This document shows, in pieces, positions 1-6,144 of a stretch of 6,144 bases of DNA (position 1 is its first letter; every line of letters begins with the position of its first letter). The DNA comes from Pseudomonadota bacterium (GTDB lineage: Bacteria > Pseudomonadota > Gammaproteobacteria > Pseudomonadales > UBA5518): assembly GCA_022705125.1 (NCBI GenBank), contig JAKJFB010000183.1:1-6144 (forward strand). The letters run 5' to 3'. A model generated the notes under the pieces. The model made no database searches. It was not told the DNA's origin and was given only the letters and a program-made list of their open reading frames with translations. Both the position numbers and the translations under genes were made by a program.

Positions 1-1
1 A

Positions 2-1646
2 GACATGCTGCTGGAACTGCTCGGGCGAAACTCGTTGCTCTGCAATGATGCCGAGCTGTTCGAGGTGGAAGGAAAGTGGAAGGTCGAGGGCGACCCGACC
101 GAGGGCGCGCTCTATCCGTTTGCGAGCAAGCTCGGCATGACGCGCGAAGCCGAGCAGGCGGCCTACCCGCGCATCGACGCGATCCCGTTCGAATCCGAGC
201 ACAAGTTCATGGCGACGCTGCACCGCGCAGCCGACGGCAGGGAGCTGCTGTTCGTCAAGGGGGCTCCCGAGGTCGTGATGGCCAACTGCGACCGCCAGCA
301 ACTGTCCGACGGCGGGCACGCCCCGCTCGACCGGGAGCATTTCCAGCAGGTTTCCGACCAGTTCGCCGGCCAGGGCGAGCGCGTGCTCGCACTCGCCTGG
401 CTGGAAAACCCCGGCCTGCAGGCGGGAAAGTCCGGCGGTCAAGAGCGGCGGTCTCACCGCCGCCGATCTGCCGAAGAATCTGGTCCTGCTGGGGCTGATC
501 GGCCTGCTCGACCCGCCGCGCAAGGAGGCGATCGAGGCGGTGGCCGAGTGCCACGCGGGCGGTATCCGCGTGACCATGATCACGGGCGACCACCGCATCA
601 CCGCGGCCGCGATTGCGAGGATGCTCGGCATCGGCGACGGCAAGACGGCCATCGTCGGCGCCGAGATCGAGGAGATGAACGAGGCGCAACTGCAGGAGGC
701 GGTGCGCAACGTCGACGTGTTTGCGCGCACCAGCCCGGAGCACAAGCTGCGGCTCGTCAAGGCCGTGCAGGCCAACCGGCAGATCTGTGCGATGACCGGC
801 GACGGCGTGAACGATGCGCCGTCGCTAAAGCAGGCCGACATCGGCGTTGCGATGGGCATCAAGGGCACCGAGGTCACGAAGGAAGCCGGGGACATGATCC
901 TCGCGGACGACAACTTCGCCTCGATCAGCGCGGCGGTCAAGGAAGGCCGCACGGTCTACAACAACATCGAGAAGGCGATCCTGTTCCTGTTCCCGACCAA
1001 CGTCGCGCAGGCGCTCGTCATCGCGATGGCGATCTTCCTCGGCTTCTCGATGCCGATCACGGCGCCGCAGGTGCTCTGGGTCAACATGGTGACTTCGGTC
1101 GCGCTCGGCCTTGCCATCTGTTTCGAGCCGCACGAGGCCGACGTGATGAGCCGCCCACCGCGAGCGGTCGACCGGCCGATCCTGACGGGCTTCGGCATCT
1201 GGCGCGTGATTTTCGTCGGCCTCGCGCTGCTGGCCTTCACGCTCTGGGCCTTCTTCTGGATGAAGGACCAGGGCGCATCCGAGGGGCTCGCCCGGACCGT
1301 CGCCGTCAACGCGATCACCATCGGCCAGTGCTTCTTCCTGCTGAACAGCCGCTACCTGACCGACAGCTCGCTGTCGTTCAAGGCGCACATGGAGAACAGG
1401 TACGTCGGCTTCGGCATTGGCGCGGTCATCGTCCTGCAACTGCTCTTCACCTACGCGCCACCGCTGCAGGCACTGTTCGGCAACGAGTCCGTCCCGGCCT
1501 ACCTATGGCCGGTCCTGCTCGCCGGCGGCCTCGTGTTCTTCCTCGTCGTCGAGCTCGAGAAGATGATCATCCGTTCCAGTGTCACCCTCAAGACGCTCGT
1601 GACCGGCGTCGAGGCGGGCGCGGGAGCCCCGGAGCGGGCGATCTAG
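2..1646 (+). CDS. P-type cation-transporting ATPase (P2/Ca2+-ATPase-like), 5'-partial and frameshifted
   Basis: This is the C-terminal part of an inner-membrane ion pump that couples ATP hydrolysis to cation transport. It starts outside the window, so the actuator domain and the DKTGT phosphorylation motif are absent. The first frame (codons from base 2) shows nucleotide-domain motifs GDPTEGAL (from base 89) and KGAPE (from 257). The second frame (codons from base 423) continues with LLGLIGLLDPPR, MITGD, the hinge motif TGDGVNDAP (about 795-821) and AMGIKGTEV. About six hydrophobic segments follow (roughly 970-1045, 1060-1125, 1190-1260, 1290-1350, 1395-1455, 1490-1560), as in the Cation_ATPase_C region. 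Joining the halves requires removing one base near 421-431. The ion is uncertain: in the segments matching SERCA M5/M6, N768, N796 and T799 are kept, but E771 is Gln and D800 is Ser. The family is certain, the substrate is not. It could be a pseudogene or an intact gene with a sequence error. Confidence 0.9.
421..435 (+). other. Frameshift site in the P-type ATPase gene
   Basis: Upstream of here the protein reads ...LALAWLENPGLQAG in one frame. Downstream the homologous reading ...SGGLTAADLPKNLVLLGL lies one base later. The switch equals one surplus base. It falls next to two adjacent homopolymers, GGG at 424-426 and AAA at 427-429. Removing one base from either run gives a smooth ...LQAGSPAVKSGGLTAADL... 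reading. Because the region is GC-rich, the original frame does not hit a stop until 1778-1780, so the shifted product would be a long chimera with no membrane segments. A homopolymer miscall and a genuine +1 mutation look the same from sequence alone. Confidence 0.85.
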
Positions 1647-1718
1647 CCCGTAGGTCGGTATTCATGCCGACATTTGCGTTTCCGGATGCCTCTGTCGCCA
1701 TGAATGGCGACCTACGGG
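1647..1718. repeat. BIME-like pair of inverted REP hairpins with GTAG heads
   Basis: Two 26-base arms (1647-1672 and 1693-1718) are inverted copies of each other with only three differences, separated by 20 bases. Each arm is also its own hairpin: 1654-1671 has an 8-bp stem with a TC loop and one G-T wobble, and 1694-1711 has a perfect 8-bp stem. Directly outside each stem is the tetranucleotide GTAG (1650-1653 on plus; 1712-1715 as CTAC, so GTAG on minus). That is the head-plus-hairpin layout of REP elements mobilised by RAYT (TnpA-REP) transposases. It begins at the base after the ATPase stop codon, so it could also protect or end that transcript, although no T-run follows. Assignment to the REP class is by structure, as genome copy number cannot be seen here. 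Confidence 0.8.
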
Positions 1719-1812
1719 GCCACGGCGCGGAAGATCGCCCGGTGCGCTCGAGTCTGCTGCGTAGCCTATATGGGTCATGACGACGTGCAGAATGTGTCCG
1801 CCGGCTTCACGC

Positions 1813-1839
1813 TTGCGCGAGTGACTGCATTTGTATATG
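1813..1839 (+). promoter_or_regulatory. Putative sigma-70-type promoter of the toxin-antitoxin operon
   Basis: A possible -35 box TTGCGC (1813-1818) and -10 box TATATG (1834-1839) are separated by 15 bases, shorter than the ideal 17. The -10 sits inside an AT-rich patch that stands out in this GC-rich sequence and lies between the two arms of the inverted repeat at 1822-1849. Transcription would start near 1845, about 30 bases before the antitoxin start codon. The match to consensus is modest. The placement and the enclosing repeat are better evidence than the boxes themselves. Confidence 0.4.
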
Positions 1840-1849
1840 GTTGCAGTCA
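1822..1849. promoter_or_regulatory. Inverted-repeat operator, probable FitAB autorepression site
   Basis: A perfect 8-bp inverted repeat TGACTGCA (1822-1829) and TGCAGTCA (1842-1849) is spaced by 12 bases, so the half-site centres lie 20 bp apart, about two helical turns on one DNA face. It ends 27 bases before the antitoxin start codon and brackets the likely -10 element. FitAB and VapBC complexes are known to bind inverted repeats in their own promoters through the ribbon-helix-helix antitoxin. Binding here would occlude RNA polymerase. The repeat is seen directly; the binding is inferred from family behaviour. Confidence 0.6.
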
Positions 1850-1876
1850 TAGAAGGCAAACGAGAGGATTTGAAGT

Positions 1877-2131
1877 ATGGCAATCCTGACCGTAAGGAAT
1901 GTGCCGGATGACGTGCATCGCGCTTTGCGCGTGCGGGCGGCCCAACACGGCCGTAGTACGGAAGCGGAGGTGCGCGAGATTCTGGCCGCCGCGGTCAAGC
2001 CGGAGAAGCGCGTGCGTGTGGGCGAAGCCCTCGCCGCCATCGGCCGCAAGATCGGCCTGGCCAATGAAGATTTCGCTGTCTTCGAGAGCGTGCGCGACAA
2101 GACGCCGGCCAAACCGTTGAGCTTCGACTGA
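1877..2131 (+). CDS. FitA-like ribbon-helix-helix antitoxin
   Basis: An 84-residue antitoxin that should neutralise the PIN toxin encoded immediately downstream and repress their shared promoter. The N-terminus (residues 2-8, AILTVRN) is the DNA-contacting beta strand, followed by helices at about 11-24 and 28-40. The VPDDVHRALRVRAAQHGRS and EVREIL segments are typical of the FitA-like/plasmid-stability RHH family. The C-terminal tail, about residues 65-84 with FAVFESVRD and ending in SFD, fits the region that wraps the toxin and covers its active site in FitAB-type complexes. The ATG at 1877 is preceded by a GAGAGG Shine-Dalgarno (1862-1867) at a suitable distance. Its TGA directly abuts the ATG of the toxin gene, which implies translational coupling. 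Length is normal for the family and no defect is visible. Confidence 0.9.
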   Translation: MAILTVRNVPDDVHRALRVRAAQHGRSTEAEVREILAAAVKPEKRVRVGEALAAIGRKIGLANEDFAVFESVRDKTPAKPLSFD

Positions 2132-2560
2132 ATGATCGTCCTGGATACGAACGTCGTTTCCGAGGCAATGAAACCGGAGCCAGACGCGGCCGTGAGGGCT
2201 TGGCTGAACGACCAGGCGGCGGAAACCCTGTACCTGTCCAGCGTCACGCTGGCCGAGTTGCTGTTTGGCATCCGGGCGCTGCCGGCGGGCAAGCGCAAGA
2301 ACATGCTCGACCGCGCCCTGAACGAACTGCTGGAACTGTTCAAGGATCGGGTGCTGCCGTTCGACACGGATGCAGCGCGCCATTATGCAGACCTGGCCGT
2401 GACGGCCAGGGTCGGCGGGCGCGGATTCCCGACGCCAGACGGCTACATCGCGGCCGTCGCGGCATCGCGGGGCTTCATCGTGGCATCACGCGACACATCG
2501 CCCTATGAAGCGGCCGGCGTGACTGTCATCAACCCTTGGGAGGAGGGTGGCGCGACGTAG
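2132..2560 (+). CDS. FitB/VapC-like PIN-domain ribonuclease toxin
   Basis: A 142-residue PIN-domain toxin, predicted to be a Mg2+-dependent endoribonuclease that halts growth by cutting RNA when free of antitoxin. PIN acidic residues are present: D5 in LDTNVVSE, E42 in LAELLFGI, D103 in TPDGYIAA and D121 in ASRDTSPYE. The protein ends with the INPWE motif usual in FitB/VapC proteins of this subgroup. Length is normal and the active site looks complete, so the toxin should be functional. The start ATG immediately follows the antitoxin stop codon, and only a weak purine stretch lies upstream, so translation probably depends on the antitoxin reading frame. The many VapC-family relatives make the RNA target unpredictable; tRNA or rRNA is known for some, and it is unknown here. 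Confidence 0.9.
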   Translation: MIVLDTNVVSEAMKPEPDAAVRAWLNDQAAETLYLSSVTLAELLFGIRALPAGKRKNMLDRALNELLELFKDRVLPFDTDAARHYADLAVTARVGGRGFPTPDGYIAAVAASRGFIVASRDTSPYEAAGVTVINPWEEGGAT

Positions 2561-2739
2561 CAAAGCGTGCTCTCGGGCGCGTGATCGACTCTTGCACCGA
2601 TGTTCAACAAATCGCGCGGCGTCAATTCGACCACGCGGCTGGCCGGAATGCGCAGCTTGGCGTTCCTGCGTCGCCCTGGCATCGATGCGCGCCGCGCGCA
2701 TGTGGCCGCCGCGGCGCCCGTAGACAGCAACTCCGGCGC
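2561..2739. other. Convergent intergenic gap between toxin and jetD-like genes
   Basis: These 179 bases separate two gene ends that point at each other. I find no strong stem-loop followed by a T-run on either strand. The best palindrome is CGCCGCGGCG at 2707-2716, which has no T-tract. On the minus strand, an ORF starting at ATG 2682 and ending at 2503 (59 residues) crosses the gap and overlaps the toxin end. Its middle part (NAKLRIPASRVVELTPRDLL) has coding-like third positions but matches nothing I recognise. It may be a gene remnant or chance. Confidence 0.4.
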
Positions 2740-3933
2740 TCATCGTTGCCGCAGGTCGCCGAGTAGCACTTCGGCGATTGCTTCCTCGTCGATGGCGAGG
2801 CGTTCGGCAAGCATCGCGCCCGCCAGTGCGTCGTCCCACAGCGCTCTGACGGCGGCATCGTCGAGGCGACGCCCGGGGCGCGGCGCGCCGACGAGGGCTG
2901 CGCGATAGTCGGCTGCCGAAAAGCGCCACGGCCGGGCGTCGTGCTCACCGACGAGCTGGTTGCCGATGCGAAGGCCGGGCCAGTCGAAGTCGCCGTGGTA
3001 ATGCAGCGTCGCGCCGGCCGCGCGCAGCTGCGTGAGCAGGACGCGCTGGGCCGCGGCCGGCATGCCGTCGGTGCACACCAGCGGCGCACAGCGTGGCCCC
3101 AGCTGGTCCGCGGCGATCGCCAGCAGGTTCGGGTTCTCGCACACGAAGACCGGGCGGCCCGTGATGGTCCAGGCTGGCGGCGAACGCAGCAGGCGGCGCA
3201 GCGAGAGATAGGCCGGTTCGCCCGGGTCGGCACCCGTCGGCCCGGGGAGGTTTAGCGCCAGCGCCGGTCGTGCGAGTTCGTTGACCAGCACGCCGGCAGA
3301 GGCCCACACGTCGCGCACGCGTTCGCCGTCGTCGTCGGCCGCGGCCCCATGGCGCAGCGCCATGAGGACCAGCGTGCCGACTCGGGTACCGGCGTCGAGC
3401 GCGTGCGCATCGCCGAGCGCGGTAACGGCCAGCTGTGCCCGCGGCATAGCTGCCGCGGGCAGCAGCCGCAACACCTGGTCGGCCTCGCGCACGAGGCGGG
3501 CGCCGGTCTCGGGTCGCCTGGCACCGAGCCGCTTCAGCAGCCCGAGTCCGGTGGACGTTTGCAGGGTCGCACGCAGGCCGGCATGTTCGCAGCTCTCGAC
3601 CACCTGCTCCCAGTGCGAGCGAACGCGCAGGCGTTCGGCAGCCCCGTCGATGATCGGCCCGTCGAGCTGCTCGAGCGCATCGCGCAGGGACGTGGCGAGA
3701 CCCGCACGGGCGAGCGCGGCGTCGATCTCCGCCACGTCGATCTGCATCGATCGCACGTAACGCGCAGGGCGCCCGGCGAGTGCCGCAAGCGCCGCGTGTT
3801 CGGCTTCGTTCAGCGCGCCGAGGCGCACGACCGCGGTCGGTGCGCCGCCCTCGTAGCGCTGGCGAAGCCGCTTGCGCAACGCCGCCAGCGCGTCGCCGCC
3901 CAGGAGCCGTTGCAGCCGCGCATTCATCATCAT
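2740..3933 (-). CDS. jetD: JetD-like Wadjet nuclease subunit (TIGR02679 family; DUF3323/DUF2399, Toprim)
   Basis: A 397-residue protein, full length for TIGR02679. It is predicted to be the DNA-cleaving subunit of a Wadjet SMC complex, related to topoisomerase VI-type proteins and acting on plasmid DNA in the cytoplasm. The N-terminal half matches the DUF3323 style (residues about 10-215, with GALNEAEHAAL and an alpha-helical middle). The C-terminal half is DUF2399 with a Toprim core: VFVCENPNLLA places the catalytic Glu at 266, and HYHGDFDWPGLRI gives the DxD pair D315/D317. These metal-binding residues are intact. The gene lies 3 nt after the jetC-like stop codon. Its first three codons are all ATG (from 3933), so the exact start is ambiguous by two residues. 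A GGGAAG stretch at about 3942-3947 is a plausible ribosome site. Family assignment is from motifs and gene order. Wadjet type (II or III) is left open. Confidence 0.88.
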   Translation of the reverse strand: MMMNARLQRLLGGDALAALRKRLRQRYEGGAPTAVVRLGALNEAEHAALAALAGRPARYVRSMQIDVAEIDAALARAGLATSLRDALEQLDGPIIDGAAERLRVRSHWEQVVESCEHAGLRATLQTSTGLGLLKRLGARRPETGARLVREADQVLRLLPAAAMPRAQLAVTALGDAHALDAGTRVGTLVLMALRHGAAADDDGERVRDVWASAGVLVNELARPALALNLPGPTGADPGEPAYLSLRRLLRSPPAWTITGRPVFVCENPNLLAIAADQLGPRCAPLVCTDGMPAAAQRVLLTQLRAAGATLHYHGDFDWPGLRIGNQLVGEHDARPWRFSAADYRAALVGAPRPGRRLDDAAVRALWDDALAGAMLAERLAIDEEAIAEVLLGDLRQR

Positions 3934-3936
3934 CGT

Positions 3937-6144
3937 TCAGGCTTCCCGCCCGGCCGTCGCGGGCAAGTCCTGCGCGCCCTCGGGCGGGAAGCGTCGATCC
4001 GGATCGTCGTCGCGCCGACGAGCCCGACCGTCCCAGCTCCAGCGCGAGACGTGCACCGCGTCGATGCCCTCGCGTCGCTGCAGCTGGCAGATCGCCACGC
4101 CCGGCAGATCGGCGTAGCAGGCCCACTCACGCTCGCTGGTGATGACGAAATCCAGATCGAATTCGCGGATCAGTCCCATGCAATGCGCGCGCGCGGCGTC
4201 GTCGATGCCGGCGAAGGCTTCGTCGAGCAGCACCAGGCGTGGCGCGAAGGCGTAGCTGGCCTGGCTGTAGAAACTCGAAACCGCGGCAAAGAGCGGCACC
4301 GTGAGGCCGAGCGCGCGTTCGCCGCTCGAGGCGGGGCCTGAGAGCGGGCGCCACTGCCCGTCCTGCCAGCGCTGGACGCGAAAGCGATGCCAGCGCCGAT
4401 AGTCGAGCGCGCGGGCGAGCTGCTCGAGCAGGCTGCCGCCGGCCGCGTCGGCCTTCAGGCGCTCGGCCGCGATACGCTGGTGCAGCATCTCGCCGACCAC
4501 CCGCCGGTCCTCGGCCGACCACAGGTCGGTGCTGGTATTGAGCAGGCGCTTGCGTGCGGTCTCCAGGCCCACCGGCGCGCCTTCGCTGCCCTCGGGCAGC
4601 GGTTGCCACAACAGGCGGAACCTGACTCCGGTGGAGGTCGGGCGCTTGTGCAGCTCCTTGTTGATCGCATCGACCTGGCGCTCGGCCGCCTGCAGGAGCC
4701 GCTGCACTTCGGCGGCGATTTCGGCCTGCAGGTGGTTTTCGAGCAGCGTGCGCTCGCGCGCCGTCAGGAGCTCGCGCCGCTGGGCGATCTCGGCGTCGAG
4801 GCGGGTCATCAGCTGGTCGGGGCGTTCCGGGCGGTTCTGGTAGATGACGCCGACGACGAGGCCGTAGTCGCTGGTGTCGGCCTGGGCCTGATGCCCGAGC
4901 GCGGTGAGGGAGCGCCCCAGATCGGCGTAGTCGTGCGAGATCTGGCTCTGGATGCGCGTCCACGCCTCGTCGTCGTCCGCCACCTGCGCGAGGGCCTGCT
5001 CGGTGCGGCGCGCAAGGCTGAGCGCCGGTTCGATCGTCCACGGTGTACGCAGGTCGGGCACGTCGGCCCCGGGCAGTGCGACGGACAGCAAGCCCGTTGC
5101 GGCAAAGCCCTGCAGCTGCGCGATGGTGCGTTGGCGCGCCTCGGCGCGCTCCTGCAGGGTGGCGTCGGCGTCCTGCATCTTCTGCTCGCCGCGGGCGCGT
5201 GCTTCGCCGGCCGCGCGGAGGGCTTCGCCTTCCGCCTTCGAGCGGCGCTCGCCATCGCTCACGGCATGGCGCGCCTCGCGCAGCCGTCGTTCGAGCTCCT
5301 CGACCCGGGCGCCGATCGATTCGCGCAAGGTGCTGAGCCGCACCTGAGCTTCCTCGGCCTGGCGGCGGCGCTCGGCGAGTTGGTCGGCGCGCTGGCGCGC
5401 GTCGGCCTCGGTTTCCCGTGTCCGTTCCTGCTGCCGTGCTAGTTCCGCTGCCGCCAAACGCAGTTCGTGTGCTGCCTGGAAGAGCGCATGCGAAGTCTCG
5501 CCGAAGTGCGTCAGCGCGGCGCCGACGGCCTCCAGTGCCTCGGGCGTGGTGGGCAGGTGCAGGTCGGTCGCGTCGGTCGCCAGCGCATCGCGGCAAAGCT
5601 GCAGGGCGTCGGCCGTGGCGCGCAGTTGCCTTTCGGCTTCGCCGAGCCGGCTGCGCGCGGCCTGCAACTCGCGCTCGCCGGCCGCGGCATCGGCGTGGGC
5701 GGCGCGCAGGCCCTCGTCGGACGGCGCACCCTGCCATTCGGCGGCCGCGCGCTCTTGCCGTCGCGCCAGCTCGGCCAGCGCCTCGTCGATCTGGTCTGTT
5801 GCTTCGGTGATCTCGCCCAGGCGCAGCTCGATCCCGGCGAGCCGTCGCGCACGCGCGGCGGCACGTGCGGCGTAGCCGATGTAGGCGGCCTGCGATTTCT
5901 GCCAGGTTCCGGCCAGTGCACCGAGGCGAAAACGCCCGTCGGGCGAGATCCAGCCTTCGGCCCGGCCGTCGTCGTGCGCGCAGCAGGCGATGCCTTCGAG
6001 CAGGCGCGTGAGCAGCGCGGCATCGACGCCGGGCGTTGCGGCAACGGCCGACGGCTCGAGCCAGGCGGCGAGCGAAGCGCTCTGTCGCGGCCGTTCTGTC
6101 CACCGCGTGTCGTGCACGAGCGGCGCGCCGTCGGCCCCCTGCAG
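3937..6144 (-). CDS. jetC: JetC-like Wadjet SMC ATPase, C-terminal part (TIGR02680 family), 5'-partial
   Basis: The C-terminal 735 codons of a large SMC-like ATPase; the frame is open to the right edge, so the start is outside. Family members are about 1,300-1,400 residues with Walker A at the far N-terminus, not visible here. Counting from the internal GTG at 6117, coiled-coil-like segments rich in Glu, Arg, Ala and Gln run over about 85-180, 205-340 and 440-490. The C-terminal ATPase lobe has the signature SSGERALGL (597-605; bases 4303-4329), Walker B LVLLDE with D632/E633, D-loop AGIDD (636-640), and FVITSEREW (657-665) in the switch region, then SRWSWDG. This follows the SbcCD_C/TIGR02680 pattern, so ATP-driven DNA loop extrusion is inferred from studied Wadjet complexes. 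The stop is 3 nt before jetD, showing one operon. MukB or SbcC are alternatives; the adjacent TIGR02679 gene argues against both. Confidence 0.88.
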   Translation of the reverse strand: MQGADGAPLVHDTRWTERPRQSASLAAWLEPSAVAATPGVDAALLTRLLEGIACCAHDDGRAEGWISPDGRFRLGALAGTWQKSQAAYIGYAARAAARARRLAGIELRLGEITEATDQIDEALAELARRQERAAAEWQGAPSDEGLRAAHADAAAGERELQAARSRLGEAERQLRATADALQLCRDALATDATDLHLPTTPEALEAVGAALTHFGETSHALFQAAHELRLAAAELARQQERTRETEADARQRADQLAERRRQAEEAQVRLSTLRESIGARVEELERRLREARHAVSDGERRSKAEGEALRAAGEARARGEQKMQDADATLQERAEARQRTIAQLQGFAATGLLSVALPGADVPDLRTPWTIEPALSLARRTEQALAQVADDDEAWTRIQSQISHDYADLGRSLTALGHQAQADTSDYGLVVGVIYQNRPERPDQLMTRLDAEIAQRRELLTARERTLLENHLQAEIAAEVQRLLQAAERQVDAINKELHKRPTSTGVRFRLLWQPLPEGSEGAPVGLETARKRLLNTSTDLWSAEDRRVVGEMLHQRIAAERLKADAAGGSLLEQLARALDYRRWHRFRVQRWQDGQWRPLSGPASSGERALGLTVPLFAAVSSFYSQASYAFAPRLVLLDEAFAGIDDAARAHCMGLIREFDLDFVITSEREWACYADLPGVAICQLQRREGIDAVHVSRWSWDGRARRRDDDPDRRFPPEGAQDLPATAGREA

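Noticed and set aside
1772..1779. Palindrome GTCATGAC upstream of the antitoxin operon
   Set aside because: It is an isolated 8-bp palindrome that does not match the TGACTGCA operator half-sites, so chance occurrence is likely.
430..1780. Continuation of the first ATPase frame to 1780, giving a 591-residue protein
   Set aside because: After about base 430 this frame is Arg/Gly/Ala-rich with no motifs, while the next frame carries the conserved P-domain and membrane segments. The open frame is a by-product of high GC.
1704..1889. Small plus-strand ORF of 61 residues between the ATPase and the antitoxin
   Set aside because: It begins inside the REP element, crosses the promoter and operator, overlaps the antitoxin start and shows no family features.
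2561..2739. Bidirectional terminator between the toxin and jetD genes
   Set aside because: No GC-rich stem followed by a T-tract is present on either strand; the short palindromes are expected at this GC content.
3349..5442. Long plus-strand open frames (3349-4341 and 4387-5442) opposite the Wadjet genes
   Set aside because: They are antisense to jetD and jetC, whose minus-strand readings contain the Toprim, ABC signature and Walker B motifs. The plus-strand translations show no recognisable domain.
3937..6117. Treating the SMC-like gene as a complete 726-residue protein starting at GTG 6117
   Set aside because: The frame is open through to base 6144, and an SMC ATPase needs an N-terminal Walker A lobe, which is absent. 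The gene is truncated by the window edge.

Overview
The window is GC-rich, with strong G/C preference at third codon positions. It looks like a chromosomal segment of a proteobacterium, and a betaproteobacterium of the Azoarcus/Rhodocyclales type is my best guess. That guess rests on composition, on a REP-type repeat pair, and on the four-gene TIGR02677-TIGR02680 neighbourhood known from Azoarcus and Ralstonia. No taxon-specific marker is present, so the assignment is inference.

Layout, left to right. (1) Positions 2-1646, plus strand: the C-terminal part of a P-type cation-transporting ATPase (nucleotide-binding and phosphorylation domains plus six C-terminal membrane segments). Its N-terminus lies off the left edge. 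The reading frame breaks near 420-435 by one extra base, so the gene is either interrupted or carries a sequencing error. (2) Positions 1647-1876: intergenic. It holds two inverted REP-type hairpins with GTAG heads (a BIME-like unit), then a putative promoter and an inverted-repeat operator. (3) Positions 1877-2560, plus strand: a FitAB/VapBC-type toxin-antitoxin operon, with a ribbon-helix-helix antitoxin followed immediately by a PIN-domain toxin. (4) Positions 2561-2739: a short convergent intergenic gap with no terminator I can recognise. (5) Positions 2740-3933 and 3937-6144, minus strand: the last two genes of a Wadjet-type SMC defence operon. These are a complete JetD-like Toprim nuclease subunit (TIGR02679, DUF3323/DUF2399) and the C-terminal part of a JetC-like SMC ATPase (TIGR02680), which runs off the right edge.

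How they work together. JetC and JetD belong to one complex. In studied Wadjet systems, a JetA/JetB-loaded SMC motor (JetC) extrudes circular plasmid DNA and the topoisomerase-VI-like JetD cleaves it. JetA and JetB (DUF2397 and DUF2398 proteins) are expected just beyond 6144. The toxin-antitoxin pair is convergent with this operon, the kind of mixture seen in defence islands and mobile chromosomal segments. The ATPase is probably ordinary flanking chromosome, with the REP pair marking its 3' boundary. I see no tRNA, rRNA, CRISPR array, transposase or integrase in the window.
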